Positions 36,094 through 45,215 of a stretch of DNA of 64,000 bases are shown here, in pieces (the first letter of the stretch is position 1; the number at the start of each line of letters is the position of its first letter). Under the pieces are notes generated by a model. That model saw only the letters and a list, made by a program, of their open reading frames with translations, ran no database searches and was not told the origin of the DNA. This DNA is from an uncultured Eubacteriales bacterium (lineage in GTDB: Bacteria > Bacillota > Clostridia > Oscillospirales > Acutalibacteraceae). The DNA is taken from the NCBI GenBank assembly GCA_910584745.1, contig CAJUDG010000013.1:1-64000 (forward strand), read 5' to 3'. A program made the position numbers and the translations under genes.

Positions 36094-36167
36094 ATAGTAA
36101 AAAGCCCTCGGTTTTCCGGGGGCTTTTGAAGTATCAGCAGCCATGTGGCAGAGGGGGTTATGAAATT

Positions 36168-36581
36168 ATGTATCCATTTCTTACGCTCGACGACGGGACG
36201 GAGATTGTTCACTCGGAGATGCTGCCGGACAGCCGGGTGAAGGTTTATATGGAGCGAGCGGACGAAAAGCTGGGTTTCCTTCATGCAACTTGCTTTTTGC
36301 CGGGGTATGAATGGGAGGATGTTTCGGGGTTTTCTGAAGCTGAGATAAAACGGCTGCAGGATGTTATACGTGCTGCGGCCCACCATTATATCATAGGAGG
36401 AGTATCAAGATGGAATCCAAATTTTTCAGAGCAAAGAAGATTTATGACAATACAATATATCCGATATGAGGTGCTTGCTCATGAAAAGCATTATTATCGT
36501 CGGCCCCTCAAGGGCCGGGAAAACCACTTTGGCAAAAAGGCTCCACGAAGAGTTTGGCTACTTTGTCATCAGCCTGGATAA
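36168..36581 (+). pseudogene. Copy of the left-end 89-aa gene, altered end
   Basis: The first 72 codons match the gene at 161 closely (MYPFLTLDDGTEIVHSEM). The frame then leaves its normal C-terminus, runs through the MBL-start remnant and overlaps the kinase gene by about 100 bases. The DUF4160 partner is missing. It is a deletion product; the first part could still be made. Confidence 0.7.
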
Positions 36582-37110
36582 ACTTGTCGCCATATTTCAG
36601 GCGGCCTATCCCCAGTTGGACATTTGTCTTAACTGGAATAGAGATAAGACAACGGAAAATATAGCACCGTTTATCGGTCACTTTCTGGGATTATTTTCGT
36701 CTGGCGACGGAATAAAATACGAGTTAAATCTCCGTGCACACAATGTAAAAGACAATGCTTTTGTGCTGGAAGGCGGGTACTTTGATTTTGAGAAAACCAC
36801 CTCTATCCTGAAAGAATATGGGGCGAACGAGTTGAAAGACCGCTATATTTTGATCGGATTAGTGCAGGGCCAAAAGACGGTAGATGAGTATGTAAGCGAC
36901 TTCAAAAAGTACGACACGGAAGACGATTGGACATACAATTTTAGTGAGGACGAATTGAGAGATTATGTTACACGAGACGCTATTCCATTTAACCGGGTTA
37001 TGACGGATCACCTGACAAAGTATGGTTTTACAGTTTGCGATACATCGTCAGAACGGGAGCGCGTTTTCGATAAAATTATTGAGGATATTATGATTGCTAA
37101 TAGGAGTTGA
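36481..37110 (+). CDS. P-loop kinase-like NTPase, copy 3
   Basis: The 209-aa protein closely follows the 784 copy (GPSRAGKTT at 7-15, KRLHEEFGYF) in its first part, but later positions agree better with the chimeric gene at 23891 (DELRDYVTRDAIPFNR). Such mosaicism points to recombination between element lineages. The start is ATG 36481, with the same GAGG upstream. It appears intact although surrounded by wreckage. Confidence 0.82.
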   Translation: MKSIIIVGPSRAGKTTLAKRLHEEFGYFVISLDKLVAIFQAAYPQLDICLNWNRDKTTENIAPFIGHFLGLFSSGDGIKYELNLRAHNVKDNAFVLEGGYFDFEKTTSILKEYGANELKDRYILIGLVQGQKTVDEYVSDFKKYDTEDDWTYNFSEDELRDYVTRDAIPFNRVMTDHLTKYGFTVCDTSSERERVFDKIIEDIMIANRS

Positions 37111-37114
37111 TTTC

Positions 37115-37513
37115 ATGAAAATCGATAGGTTTTCCTACCATCTGGGCGCGGCAGATTGTTTCTGCGAGATGGTTCGCGCTGGTGTAAAACGCATTGCGCT
37201 GTCACACCCTTGCGATACCAAGGAGGAGCGGGATAGCTTTTTGCCGGAGTTTGATAAGCTGTGCGTAAAATACGGTGTCCGCTATTATGCCGAGGATGAG
37301 TCGTTCCTGACCGACCTCTTTCCCCTATCGTTGAATCAAGGAAAGTTCAACGTGATTTTCTATCAGGATGAATCGGCTTTGCAGGAATATCTTGCTCTAA
37401 AAGTCGAGAAAGAAAAGGCAATCGCGGCGGGTAATTACGACGATTGCCGCAAAGATATCGCCCGTCGGTATCAAGAACCAGTTGAATATGGATTTGACCG
37501 TCCTACTTTATAA
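37115..37513 (+). pseudogene. 142-aa protein copy truncated into hsdR relic
   Basis: Residues 1-122 match the gene at 2725 (GAADCFCEMVRAGVKRIALS). At GGTATCAAGAA (37467-37477) the frame passes into hsdR sequence out of frame and ends. The APH, integrase, mobilization and most restriction genes have been deleted between. Confidence 0.82.
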
Positions 37514-37595
37514 AAACGGATATCCGCCGGAGTGGGATGAAGAAGTGTTCGAGAAAGTCATGGAACAGGCGGAAAACTTTAAAATGTACAGTTAG
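37469..37595 (+). pseudogene. hsdR: hsdR 3' relic
   Basis: This stretch matches the last 42 codons of hsdR (20164-20290), including the stop. It proves that the segment III element once carried the same type I restriction operon. Confidence 0.9.
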
Positions 37596-37607
37596 TTCTT
37601 AAATCTG

Positions 37608-37732
37608 TCAGTGCCCATCAATAAACGGCACATCCATATCTTCCATAACCTCCAGCATAAACCTTGCCCCAAAACGAAAGCCCAGCACAAACGAATCACA
37701 TTCGCTCACACTGGACAGTTCCAGTCTCTTAG
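37608..37732 (-). pseudogene. DUF6809 gene, 3' relic
   Basis: The sequence parallels the C-terminal 40 or so codons of the gene at 20303, with a small internal deletion, and stops at the left end of the IS relic. Confidence 0.85.
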
Positions 37733-38551
37733 AACCCGTATTCACAAGAGGGTAAGTAGGTGGTAGAATAGAGACATGGAAGAAAAAAGACGAAAGTCGT
37801 ACCCCAGCGACTTGACAGATAAACAGTGGGGAGAGATAGCCGCTCTATATGAGGGAATGCGCAACTGTACATGGAGCAAACGGGAATTGACGGATGCAGT
37901 GCTGTATTTGGCGGATTCAGGGTGTAAATGGAGACAGTTGCCCCATGATTTTCCACCATATTCAACCGTACACAGCTTTTATCGCCGCGCCCGGATCAGT
38001 GGGCTGTGGGATAAAATTCTGGAGCATCTTGTGAAAAAGACGCGAACAAATGCTGGACGCAAGGAGAGTACAAGCTACGCGATCATTGATTCCCAGAGTG
38101 TGAAAACAGTAGCAGCCGGTGAAGAACGTGGAATTGACGGAGGGAAAAAACGAAAGGCAGAAAGCGGCACATCGTAGTGGATGTGCGGGGTTGTTTGCTG
38201 TCTGTGGCGGTTCATGCTGCCAATATTCATGACATAAAAAGCGGAATATCTACCGCTAAACGAGCGTACGAGCGGTACTCGTCTATTCAAAAGTTCTGTG
38301 CAGATGCTGGATATCGGGGTACTTTTGTTTCTGATTTGAAGGGACAACTTGACCTTGATGTCGATATTTCAGAGAAAATCAAGCCCCATCAATGGTAGAA
38401 ACTCCCTTGGCGGTGGGTAGTTGAACGCCTTCTCTCCTGGCTCAACCATTCCAGACGCCTCAGCAAAGATTTTGAGATTTCTGTCTCATCCGCTGAAGCT
38501 ATGGTCTAAATTTCCCATTTCCATACTTTACCCAAGCGATTATGAATACAG
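37733..38551 (+). mobile_element. IS5-family insertion sequence relic
   Basis: About 819 bases between imperfect terminal repeats (GTATTCA near 37738 and its complement near 38540) contain an IS5-type transposase. The flanks are both CTTAG, a possible target duplication. The element separates DUF6809 and topB fragments, so it may mark the junction of an IS-associated deletion. Confidence 0.75.
37776..38510 (+). pseudogene. IS5-type transposase, inactivated
   Basis: The first frame (37776-38177) has the IS427-like N-terminal domain (YPSDLTDKQWGEIAALYEG, GCKWRQLPHDFPPY) and the first catalytic Asp in AIIDSQSVKT. A one-base deletion near 38150-38160 breaks it. The second frame carries VDVRGCLLSVAVHAANIHD and DAGYRG, then a TAG precedes WRWVVERLLSWLNHSRRL, which has the catalytic Glu. 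At least three defects make it inactive. Confidence 0.85.
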
Positions 38552-38877
38552 CTGCTTAGTACAGCTTGCCAGATGGTAGACCGTGCGGAAGATCAATTCG
38601 CCATACCGCCCGGCATCGCAGACATTGATAGCCTCTCTCACTTATTCGGAGTGAAGTAATGCCCGCAGGGAGTCGAGCCGCTCCCACTTGTCCGGGGAAC
38701 GTCAGCCGCCAACTCTCCGGGATGATGGGCGGCACTATTCCCGTCGTACATCCCGGCGTCGGCAAAGGACACCAGGTAGCCGCTGTCCTACAAGTAGCCC
38801 TCCTGCCGGTCGGTCGCCCCAATCACGGCGGCGATGCTCCGGGCCACGTTGGGCTTTTCTGCGATTACTAAATTCAT
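38552..38877 (-). pseudogene. topB: topB relic, copy 2
   Basis: From ATG 38877 the minus strand encodes MNLVIAEKPNVARSIAAVIG, then a stop, then SFADAGMYDG with the middle lost. A final part reads VCDAGRYGELIFRTVYHLAS, the TopB toprim motif, ending at the IS. It retains the Lys codon mutated in the 22.5-kb copy. Confidence 0.85.
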
Positions 38878-38960
38878 AAATCTGTTTCTTTCTTGTTTTT
38901 TAGGGTTGCTATATGGTATAATCATTGTACTTCCATAAGGGAATTTTTTCAGAGGACATC

Positions 38961-39250
38961 ATGAAATGTAGACAGGAAGTCATAAAAAACTGGATTTTAA
39001 TTGAGCAAACACAAGATGAAAATAAATATATGCGCCCACTTTTTTCTTTTGTCTTGGGCCGATTCATGGAAATTTTCGGTGCCGAACTTATGGAAACCGA
39101 ATTGTGACTGCTTTAAAAAATGCTTCGATAATCTTAGTCGATTCCAGATGCCCCCTTCTTTCTGGGGAGGTTGTTTTTGATTATTCGGTTGATCTGGACA
39201 AGACTTCGACCGTTTCCGCCTACAATTCCATAGTTTCTAAATTCAAATAA
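38961..39250 (+). other. Decayed or tiny ORFs before the host backbone
   Basis: A 48-codon frame (38961-39107, MKCRQEVIKNWILIEQ) is followed in another frame by an open stretch to 39250 (LVDSRCPLLSGEVVFDYSVD). These could be one broken gene. A TATAAT lies near 38917. Family not recognised. Confidence 0.3.
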
Positions 39251-39365
39251 AATTGGCAGCAGGGTTTCAGATGAGTATTAGATTGTCACGAATAGAAATT
39301 CTGGCTGCTAACTATGATATTTGCATGTTTAATTGGGGACAAAATGCTCGCCGCTATGGGCACTG

Positions 39366-39692
39366 CTAGCTTTCGCTCTCAGCCCCTGGCTCCGGTCCCT
39401 CCCACTGGCAGACCTGCAAATCGGCCCGGCCGTCCGGCAGGAAAGGGACGCCCTCCGCCTGCAGCATCTGCCGCTGAATTTCCTTGCCCCCAAAGGCCCT
39501 ATCACAGCAGAGGGTCCCGTCCCGGTAGACCACCCGGTGGCAGGGCAGCCCTTCCGGGGCGTGGAGCATGGCCGCGCCTACGATGCGCGAGGCCCGTGGA
39601 CTGCCGCACAGCGCCGCCAGCTGTCCGTATGTAGCCAGTCTTCCGGCCGGGATGCGGCCCACCAGTTCATATACCTCGTCCCGAAAGCTCAC
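39366..39692 (-). CDS. MGMT-family DNA alkyltransferase
   Basis: The 108-aa single-domain protein has the helix-turn-helix (AGRLATYGQLAALCGSPRAS) and the active-site PCHRVV motif with its alkyl-accepting Cys. It lacks the N-terminal domain of Ada/Ogt, as in short MGMT-like proteins. It would repair or flag O6-alkylguanine. It overlaps the end of the MATE gene by four bases. Confidence 0.88.
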   Translation of the reverse strand: MSFRDEVYELVGRIPAGRLATYGQLAALCGSPRASRIVGAAMLHAPEGLPCHRVVYRDGTLCCDRAFGGKEIQRQMLQAEGVPFLPDGRADLQVCQWEGPEPGAESES

Positions 39693-41080
39693 GCCTTGCC
39701 GCCTCCCTCCAGGGGGGATCTTTTCTTTTCCAGGCCGCGGAAGATCCGCAGCAGCATGATGACCGCCGCCGCCGACAGGACGGCCTCCGCAACCAGCTGG
39801 GAATAGGCCAGCCCGTAGGGCGGGAACAGCTTATCCAGCAGGATAAGCGCGGGGATCTCCAGCACGATCTTCCTCAGCACCGCGAACAGCAGGGCCCGCC
39901 TGCCCATTCCGCAGGACTGGAACACCCCCACGGCGGTGAAGTCGATGCACAGGAAGGGCTGGGCCAGGCAGAGCCCCCGAAGGAACGCCGCGCCGAAGGT
40001 GACCACCGACTCATTCTGGATGAACAGCAGGGTGAACCACCGGGCCCCGAAGAACATGGCCCCCGTGGCCACGGCCATAAAGCCCAGGGCGATCTCTGTC
40101 AAAAAGATAACGGTCTCCTTCATGCGCTTCACGTTGCCGCTGGCGTAGTTATAGCCGATCAGTGGCATTATGCCCTGAGAGCCGCCCAGGGCGATCTGCA
40201 TGGAGACGGAGCTGATGGTGCTGGCAATGCCCATGGCCGCCACCGCGTCCGGGCCGTAGGCGGCGGTGAAGTTGTTGAGCACCATGCGGCTGGTCACGTT
40301 CAGCAGGTTTTGGATGGAGGCCGGCACGCCCACCCCGAGGATGCCCAGCACGATGGCCGGCTTAAACCCGAACATGGAGGGCTTCACGCACACGAAGGTC
40401 TTCCCCCGGCGCACAAACAGCAGCACGAAGAAATACAGGCAGGCCGCGCAGTTGGAGAGGAAGGTGGCAAGCCCCGCGCCCGCCGCGCCCATATTCAGCC
40501 CCCAGGGCAAGATGAAGAAGGGGTCCAGGAGTATGTTCAGCAGACAGCCGCTCATGGTGCCGATGCTGGCGTGGAGGGAGGCCCCCTCCGAGCGCACCAG
40601 ATAGGCCAGCACCACGTTGAGGATTGCCGGAGCCGCCCCAAAGGTCACGGTCCACAAGAGGTAATCGCTGGTGGCGGCGAGGGTGCTCTGCTCTGTGCCC
40701 ATAACCTGGAGCAGCGGCCCCCGGAAGACAGTGAAGGCCACGGAAAACAGCACCCCGCTTATAAGGGAGCCATAAAACCCAAAGGCGGAGCTTCTGTATA
40801 CGGTATCGTAGTCCTTCACCCCCAGGGCCCGGCTCATCATGGAGGATGTGCCCACGCCGAAGAGGTTATTCACCGCGTTAAAGGCCAGCAGCACGGGCCC
40901 GGAGAGGGTGAGCGCCGCGTTTTGGATGGGGTCGTCCAGCATCCCCACAAAGAAGGTGTCCGCCAGGTGGTAGAGCACCATCACCAGGGAGCTGAGTACG
41001 GTGGGGATGGCCAGGGTCATGACGGCCTTGGGGATGGGAGTGCGTTCAAATAGTTCGGTCTTTTCGTTTTCTGCGGGCAT
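39689..41080 (-). CDS. MATE-family efflux transporter
   Basis: The 463-aa protein has about twelve transmembrane segments in two homologous halves; the start TPIPKAVMTLAIPTVLSSLV and the LADTFFVG loop are typical MATE features. It exports cationic drugs or metabolites using an ion gradient. ATG 41080 follows AAAGGAG; an upstream in-frame ATG at 41107 is less likely. Confidence 0.92.
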   Translation of the reverse strand: MPAENEKTELFERTPIPKAVMTLAIPTVLSSLVMVLYHLADTFFVGMLDDPIQNAALTLSGPVLLAFNAVNNLFGVGTSSMMSRALGVKDYDTVYRSSAFGFYGSLISGVLFSVAFTVFRGPLLQVMGTEQSTLAATSDYLLWTVTFGAAPAILNVVLAYLVRSEGASLHASIGTMSGCLLNILLDPFFILPWGLNMGAAGAGLATFLSNCAACLYFFVLLFVRRGKTFVCVKPSMFGFKPAIVLGILGVGVPASIQNLLNVTSRMVLNNFTAAYGPDAVAAMGIASTISSVSMQIALGGSQGIMPLIGYNYASGNVKRMKETVIFLTEIALGFMAVATGAMFFGARWFTLLFIQNESVVTFGAAFLRGLCLAQPFLCIDFTAVGVFQSCGMGRRALLFAVLRKIVLEIPALILLDKLFPPYGLAYSQLVAEAVLSAAAVIMLLRIFRGLEKKRSPLEGGGKA

Positions 41081-41233
41081 AGGGGCTCCTTTCCTTTGTT
41101 GGGACAAGAATGGTCATCTAAATCATCTTGCCATCATTATAGGCTATTTCTGGGAGAAAATCAACCTATTGGGGGAGCGAATCTGACATAACGGCAAGAG
41201 AGATTTGCTTCACCTCCGGCTTCTGCCCGGTAT

Positions 41234-43480
41234 CTACCCCTGGGAAGGTAAGCTTATCTCATACACCGGGCAAAGCTCCGCGCTGTGCAGGCCCGCCGTA
41301 AGCTTTTCCACTTCCTCCAGCCGCCCGGCCATGGGAGACTCCACGTTCACGTTGGCCCCCTCCTTCAGCGGGGTGATGGCAACGACCAGCTCGCTCTCCG
41401 ACAGCTCCCCGGCAAGCTCCCGCAAGCCTATCTCCCAGGGCGCGCCGTTATAGAAGTTGTCGCTTATCATCCGGCTGTTTACAAAGGCGTGGGCGATGTC
41501 CCCGGTGTATTCTATTTTCAGAAGCACGTCTTTAGCTCCGTCCATAAGCTTCTCAGGGAAGGTAAGGGTGTAGCGGCTGGGGCCAACCTGCTTTTGGACT
41601 ATAGGCGCTCCCTGCCATTTCTTCGCCGTGAAGCGGTACTCGCCCAGCGGCCCATGCACCGTGTGCTCACCGCCAAGAGCATCCGCCGGGTAGCAATAGA
41701 CGGTGTTCTCCGGCTCCATCGTCTCGAGCCTCAGGCCGTTCTCATCCTCCAGAAGGGCCTCTGTGGTGAACACCAACCTGTTCCTGCTGACAATATACAT
41801 CTGCTCGGCCATGTCCCGGCTGAGCACCAGCACCTTCACGTGCTTCTCCCCCTGAGTGACAGTAAACTCCTGGGCAGTCAGATCGTCTGGGCATGTGACA
41901 ACACCGCTCTCGCCCGCAAAGACGAACTCCCCCCTCATGCCCCGGGGCACGAAGAATACATACACGCTCTCGCCGTCCCGCTCAATGCGCGTGACCGGCT
42001 GGGCAGTGGCCTGCACAAGCTTTACTCCGTCCAGGTCCATGTTGAAGGGTAAAATACAGTTTTCCTCTGCCCCGAGGCCGAAATTGAAGGTCAGCTCACC
42101 CTCCGCTGTCTCGAAAGTGACGGTCTCGTCTGTGCGGTCGTGGGTAGTACGGTGGTCTTGGAAATTGTTCACGAACAGGAAACCCCTTTTGCCGTCGGAG
42201 CGCACGGCGAAGCGCAGGGTGTCCGTGTCGCTGGGGTCTATCTGTGAGGCACCCTCCGGCAGGACCGTGGGCAGGCCGCAGAGCTCCCCGGCGAAGGAGC
42301 GCACAAAGTAGTGCAGGAGCTTTGTGCGCCGATAGGACTCCCGAACCTGACCGAACTCACCCAAAATGGCCTGGTAGTCGTAGGAGATCTTGCAAACTTG
42401 GCTCTCGTTGAGATACTGACCGTTCTTTCCGATGGGGTTGCTGCCGCCCTGGTACATGTAGTATCCCAGAAAATTGCAGCCCGAGCCCAGCTTTACGTTT
42501 GCCATAGCGTCCACCGACTTATAGGGCAGCTGGAAGCGGTAGTTATAGCTGCACATCATGCCGCCGCCCATCTCGCAGCAGGCGTAGGGGCGGGTCTCGG
42601 GGGCGTATTGGGGCCGGAAGTCGTCGGTGCATATTATGCCGTTTTTGTGGTAGTCCTGGTAGATGTACTGCTCCGTAGCCGGATGCTCGCCCTTGTGGGA
42701 GTAGAACAGCCAGGGCCGATAGGCGTAGCCGCCCCAGAGGGGCAGCATGGAGTCCGGGGTGGGGGCGTTCCCCCAGCCGGTGCAGGTGTAGAACACCGGG
42801 CAGAGGCCGCACTCCGCGGCGAGCTCCTTGAGCCGGAGCAGGTAAGCCTCGCCCTCGCCGCCGCCGAAAGCCCACTCGTTGCTGATGCCCGTGGTCATCT
42901 CCCAGGGCGCGGAGGAGGCCATGTACTCGTTGTCGATCTGTACCCCGATGATGGGCCCTCCGTCCTTAAAGAACAGCCCCTTCACCTGCCCGGCTATCTC
43001 TGTGTATAGCCGCCGCACACATGCAAGGAAGCCCGGGCTCAGCTTGCGCACCTCAAAGGGCTTGCCATAGAGCCAGTCGGGCAGGCCACCGTTGCGCACC
43101 TCCCCGTGGTCGAAGGGCCCCGAGCGCAGGATCACATACATCCCGTGCTTGCGGCAGAGCTCCACGAACCGCCGCAAATCCCGCCGGCCGGTGAAGTCGA
43201 AGGAGCCCTCTGTCTCCTCGTGGTGGTTCCAGAAGATGTATGTGGCCACGATGTTCACGCCGCCCAGCTTCATCTTGATGAGCTCGTCCTCCCAGCGGCC
43301 GGGCTCCATGCGGCTGAAGTGGAACTCGCCGCTGACGCCGAAGAAGGGGTGGCTGTTTTGCTCCATGTAGTAATTGTTGACGGAGAGGGTGGTGCCGTCG
43401 GGGCTGGCGCCGGAGAAGCTGTCCCCCAGTGGATATAGATTTTTTGCGGGGGTATCTAGCAGTGAAAGCTTATAATTCAT
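41234..43480 (-). CDS. GH35 beta-galactosidase
   Basis: The 748-aa protein has a GH35 TIM barrel near the N-terminus: FGVSGEFHFSRMEPGRWEDE, YIFWNHHEE, RSGPFDHGE, and the acid/base-bearing GVQIDNEY. CCEMGGGM likely holds the nucleophile. Beta-sandwich domains make up the C-terminal part. No signal peptide, so it probably cleaves imported galactosides. ATG 43480 lies nine bases after AGGAGG. Confidence 0.92.
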   Translation of the reverse strand: MNYKLSLLDTPAKNLYPLGDSFSGASPDGTTLSVNNYYMEQNSHPFFGVSGEFHFSRMEPGRWEDELIKMKLGGVNIVATYIFWNHHEETEGSFDFTGRRDLRRFVELCRKHGMYVILRSGPFDHGEVRNGGLPDWLYGKPFEVRKLSPGFLACVRRLYTEIAGQVKGLFFKDGGPIIGVQIDNEYMASSAPWEMTTGISNEWAFGGGEGEAYLLRLKELAAECGLCPVFYTCTGWGNAPTPDSMLPLWGGYAYRPWLFYSHKGEHPATEQYIYQDYHKNGIICTDDFRPQYAPETRPYACCEMGGGMMCSYNYRFQLPYKSVDAMANVKLGSGCNFLGYYMYQGGSNPIGKNGQYLNESQVCKISYDYQAILGEFGQVRESYRRTKLLHYFVRSFAGELCGLPTVLPEGASQIDPSDTDTLRFAVRSDGKRGFLFVNNFQDHRTTHDRTDETVTFETAEGELTFNFGLGAEENCILPFNMDLDGVKLVQATAQPVTRIERDGESVYVFFVPRGMRGEFVFAGESGVVTCPDDLTAQEFTVTQGEKHVKVLVLSRDMAEQMYIVSRNRLVFTTEALLEDENGLRLETMEPENTVYCYPADALGGEHTVHGPLGEYRFTAKKWQGAPIVQKQVGPSRYTLTFPEKLMDGAKDVLLKIEYTGDIAHAFVNSRMISDNFYNGAPWEIGLRELAGELSESELVVAITPLKEGANVNVESPMAGRLEEVEKLTAGLHSAELCPVYEISLPSQG

Positions 43481-43586
43481 GATACATGCCTCCTGAGTAT
43501 GCGCGGGAAAACCTAGCGGGTTTGAGTTTATTGTATCTGGTTGTGCGGGCGTTTGCAAGCAGTTTTTTTGCGGCGGTGTGTTTATT

Positions 43587-43632
43587 AAAGAGACGGTTAC
43601 AGAAAGGTATACCTTTTTGTAACCGTCTCTTT
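43587..43632. repeat. 46-bp near-perfect palindrome
   Basis: AAAGAGACGGTTACA and its exact complement flank a second palindrome, AAAGGTATACCTTT. The piece TTACAGAAAGGTATA recurs as a direct repeat at 43725-43739. It lies upstream of two divergent genes, where a terminator is not needed, so an operator or a MITE-like end is possible. Confidence 0.7.
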
Positions 43633-43790
43633 CGCGCCTGATTTTACCAGATTATACCACTTTTTTCACAGTTTTGCAATACTGTATCTGCAAATATTTT
43701 AAATAAATCACATTGGATTAGCCATTACAGAAAGGTATAGATTCTTGCACCATCTTTTCCGCGCAGGTAAAAACTTAGGAGGTAGTAAAA

Positions 43791-44852
43791 ATGAAAAAGG
43801 TTCTATCAGTTCTGCTGGCCCTGTGCCTGATAATCGGCGCGGTGCCAATGTTCGCAAGCGCGGGAAGCACGGCGGGCCTAAGAGACACGGGGGAGCTGGA
43901 AGGCGGCCTGACCTGGACTTTAATGACAGACGGGGCTCTCTCTGTTGGCCCCGCTGACCCGGAAAGCCCCGGGCCTTTCACTATTCCATATTTTGCGTCG
44001 GGCGCTCCCTGGAGCAAGTATAAGCTGGACATCCGGACCGTCTTTATCCGCAAAGGGGTCGAGGGCGTTGGCGGCAACGCATTTAATGGCTGCAAGAATC
44101 TTGAGCAGCTTTACATTCCTCTTGGTCTGGCCGGCTGCGGACCCGATGCTTTCAGCGGCTGTACAGGACTTAAGGCCATACATTTTGCCGGCTCCGATTC
44201 GGACGAATATTTCCGTGAGTTCTGCGCAAAGCTGTCCTTCGGCAGCTCCGTTCCCACTGACAGGATAGAATATCACTATAATTGTGATAATACGGACTAC
44301 GTCTCGCCGCCCCCCGCTCCCTCATCCCCCTTCAGCGACGTGAAGATAGACGACTACTTCGCCGATGGGGCCATCTGGGCCTATCAGTTCGGCATTGCCT
44401 ACGGCACCGGCGGCGAGAAGTTCAGCCCCGGGAAGACCTGCACCAGGGACCAGATAGTCACGTTCCTCTATCGCGCAAAGGGCAGCCCGGCGGTGACGGT
44501 GACGAACCAGTTTACCGACATGCCGAAGTCCGACGAGTTCAAGCGGGCCATCAGCTGGGCCGTTGAGAACAATATCACCGTGGGCGACGGAAAGGGGCAT
44601 TTCCTGCCCGCCAAGGGCTGCACCAGGGCCGAGGCCATGACGTTTATCTGGCGGGCGGCCGGCAAGCCGGAGCCCGTCAGCATCGCATCCTTCGCTGATA
44701 TGCCCTCCAATTCTGACTTCCAAAAGGCTATAAGCTGGGCCTATGAGAACGGCGTCACCAGCGGTATCGGGGACGGCACAAGGTTCGGACCCAACAATAC
44801 CTGCACAAGGGGGCAGATCGTCACGTTCCTATATAACTGGATGGAAAAGTAA
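43791..44852 (+). CDS. Secreted SLH-domain surface protein
   Basis: The 353-aa protein has a signal peptide (LSVLLALCLIIGAVPMFASA) and a short BspA-like leucine-rich stretch (FNGCKNLEQLYIPLGL, about 85-130). A Pro/Ser linker leads to three S-layer homology domains (about 180-350; YFADGAIWAYQFGIAYG, FKRAISWAVENNITVGDG, FQKAISWAYENGVTSGIG). SLH repeats anchor it to pyruvylated cell-wall polymer. GGAGG precedes ATG 43791. Confidence 0.92.
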   Translation: MKKVLSVLLALCLIIGAVPMFASAGSTAGLRDTGELEGGLTWTLMTDGALSVGPADPESPGPFTIPYFASGAPWSKYKLDIRTVFIRKGVEGVGGNAFNGCKNLEQLYIPLGLAGCGPDAFSGCTGLKAIHFAGSDSDEYFREFCAKLSFGSSVPTDRIEYHYNCDNTDYVSPPPAPSSPFSDVKIDDYFADGAIWAYQFGIAYGTGGEKFSPGKTCTRDQIVTFLYRAKGSPAVTVTNQFTDMPKSDEFKRAISWAVENNITVGDGKGHFLPAKGCTRAEAMTFIWRAAGKPEPVSIASFADMPSNSDFQKAISWAYENGVTSGIGDGTRFGPNNTCTRGQIVTFLYNWMEK

Positions 44853-44863
44853 GCTAAAACGCT

Positions 44864-44902
44864 AAAAAGCGCGGGGTTCCGGCGGAGCCCGGCGCTTTTT
44901 CT
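44864..44902 (+). terminator. Terminator after the SLH gene
   Basis: AAAAAGCGC and GCGCTTTTT enclose GGG...CCC, followed by CTT. Its T-run runs into the -35 of the next promoter. Confidence 0.85.
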
Positions 44903-44930
44903 TGCTTTTGGGGACGAAGGGGTGTATAAT
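44902..44930 (+). promoter_or_regulatory. Promoter of the ABC-F leader
   Basis: TTGCTT at 44902-44907 and TATAAT at 44925-44930 are spaced by 17 bases. The transcript would have a leader of about 280 bases before the ABC-F gene. Confidence 0.7.
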
Positions 44931-44960
44931 GGCAGTATAACCGCAAAAGGGGGTGATTTC

Positions 44961-45029
44961 GTGTACCTTATAAATTACCGGGCGTTTACCTTCCGGCCTA
45001 CCTTCAAAGGGCTCCGCGCAAGCCTGTGA
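44961..45029 (+). CDS. Putative 22-aa leader peptide
   Basis: A GTG-started 22-codon frame follows AGGGGGTG by six bases. The peptide (VYLINYRAFTFRPTFKGLRA...) is basic and aromatic. Antibiotic-responsive ABC-F genes in Firmicutes are often preceded by such a leader peptide whose stalled translation alters RNA folding. This is a prediction from arrangement. Confidence 0.5.
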   Translation: MYLINYRAFTFRPTFKGLRASL

Positions 45030-45091
45030 TGGAATTTAAGTGATCCATAGCTGTAATATCAGCTATTTTGTGCGGAGCGATAAAAAGAGTA

Positions 45092-45139
45092 AGACACTTA
45101 ACTTATCGTTAAGTATACTTAACCTTCCGTTAAGTGTCT
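45092..45139 (+). promoter_or_regulatory. Four alternating dyad repeats in ABC-F leader
   Basis: ACTTAAC (45096-45102), GTTAAGT (45108-45114), ACTTAAC (45117-45123) and GTTAAGT (45129-45135) alternate. Pairings 1:2 with 3:4, or 1:4 with 2:3, are mutually exclusive, and the outer arms extend to AGACACTTAAC/GTTAAGTGTCT. This can be an attenuator switch or tandem operators. Confidence 0.65.
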
Positions 45140-45215
45140 AACTCTCCGGGTCGCTTATAATTTCGCCATGGGCCTGCCTTTTGAGATTACTTCAAAAGCA
45201 AAGGAGCCGATGGCA

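Noticed and set aside
40310..43009. Several 200-codon plus-strand frames opposite the MATE and GH35 genes
   Set aside because: Low-complexity His/Gly/Pro composition and complete overlap with well-supported minus-strand genes.
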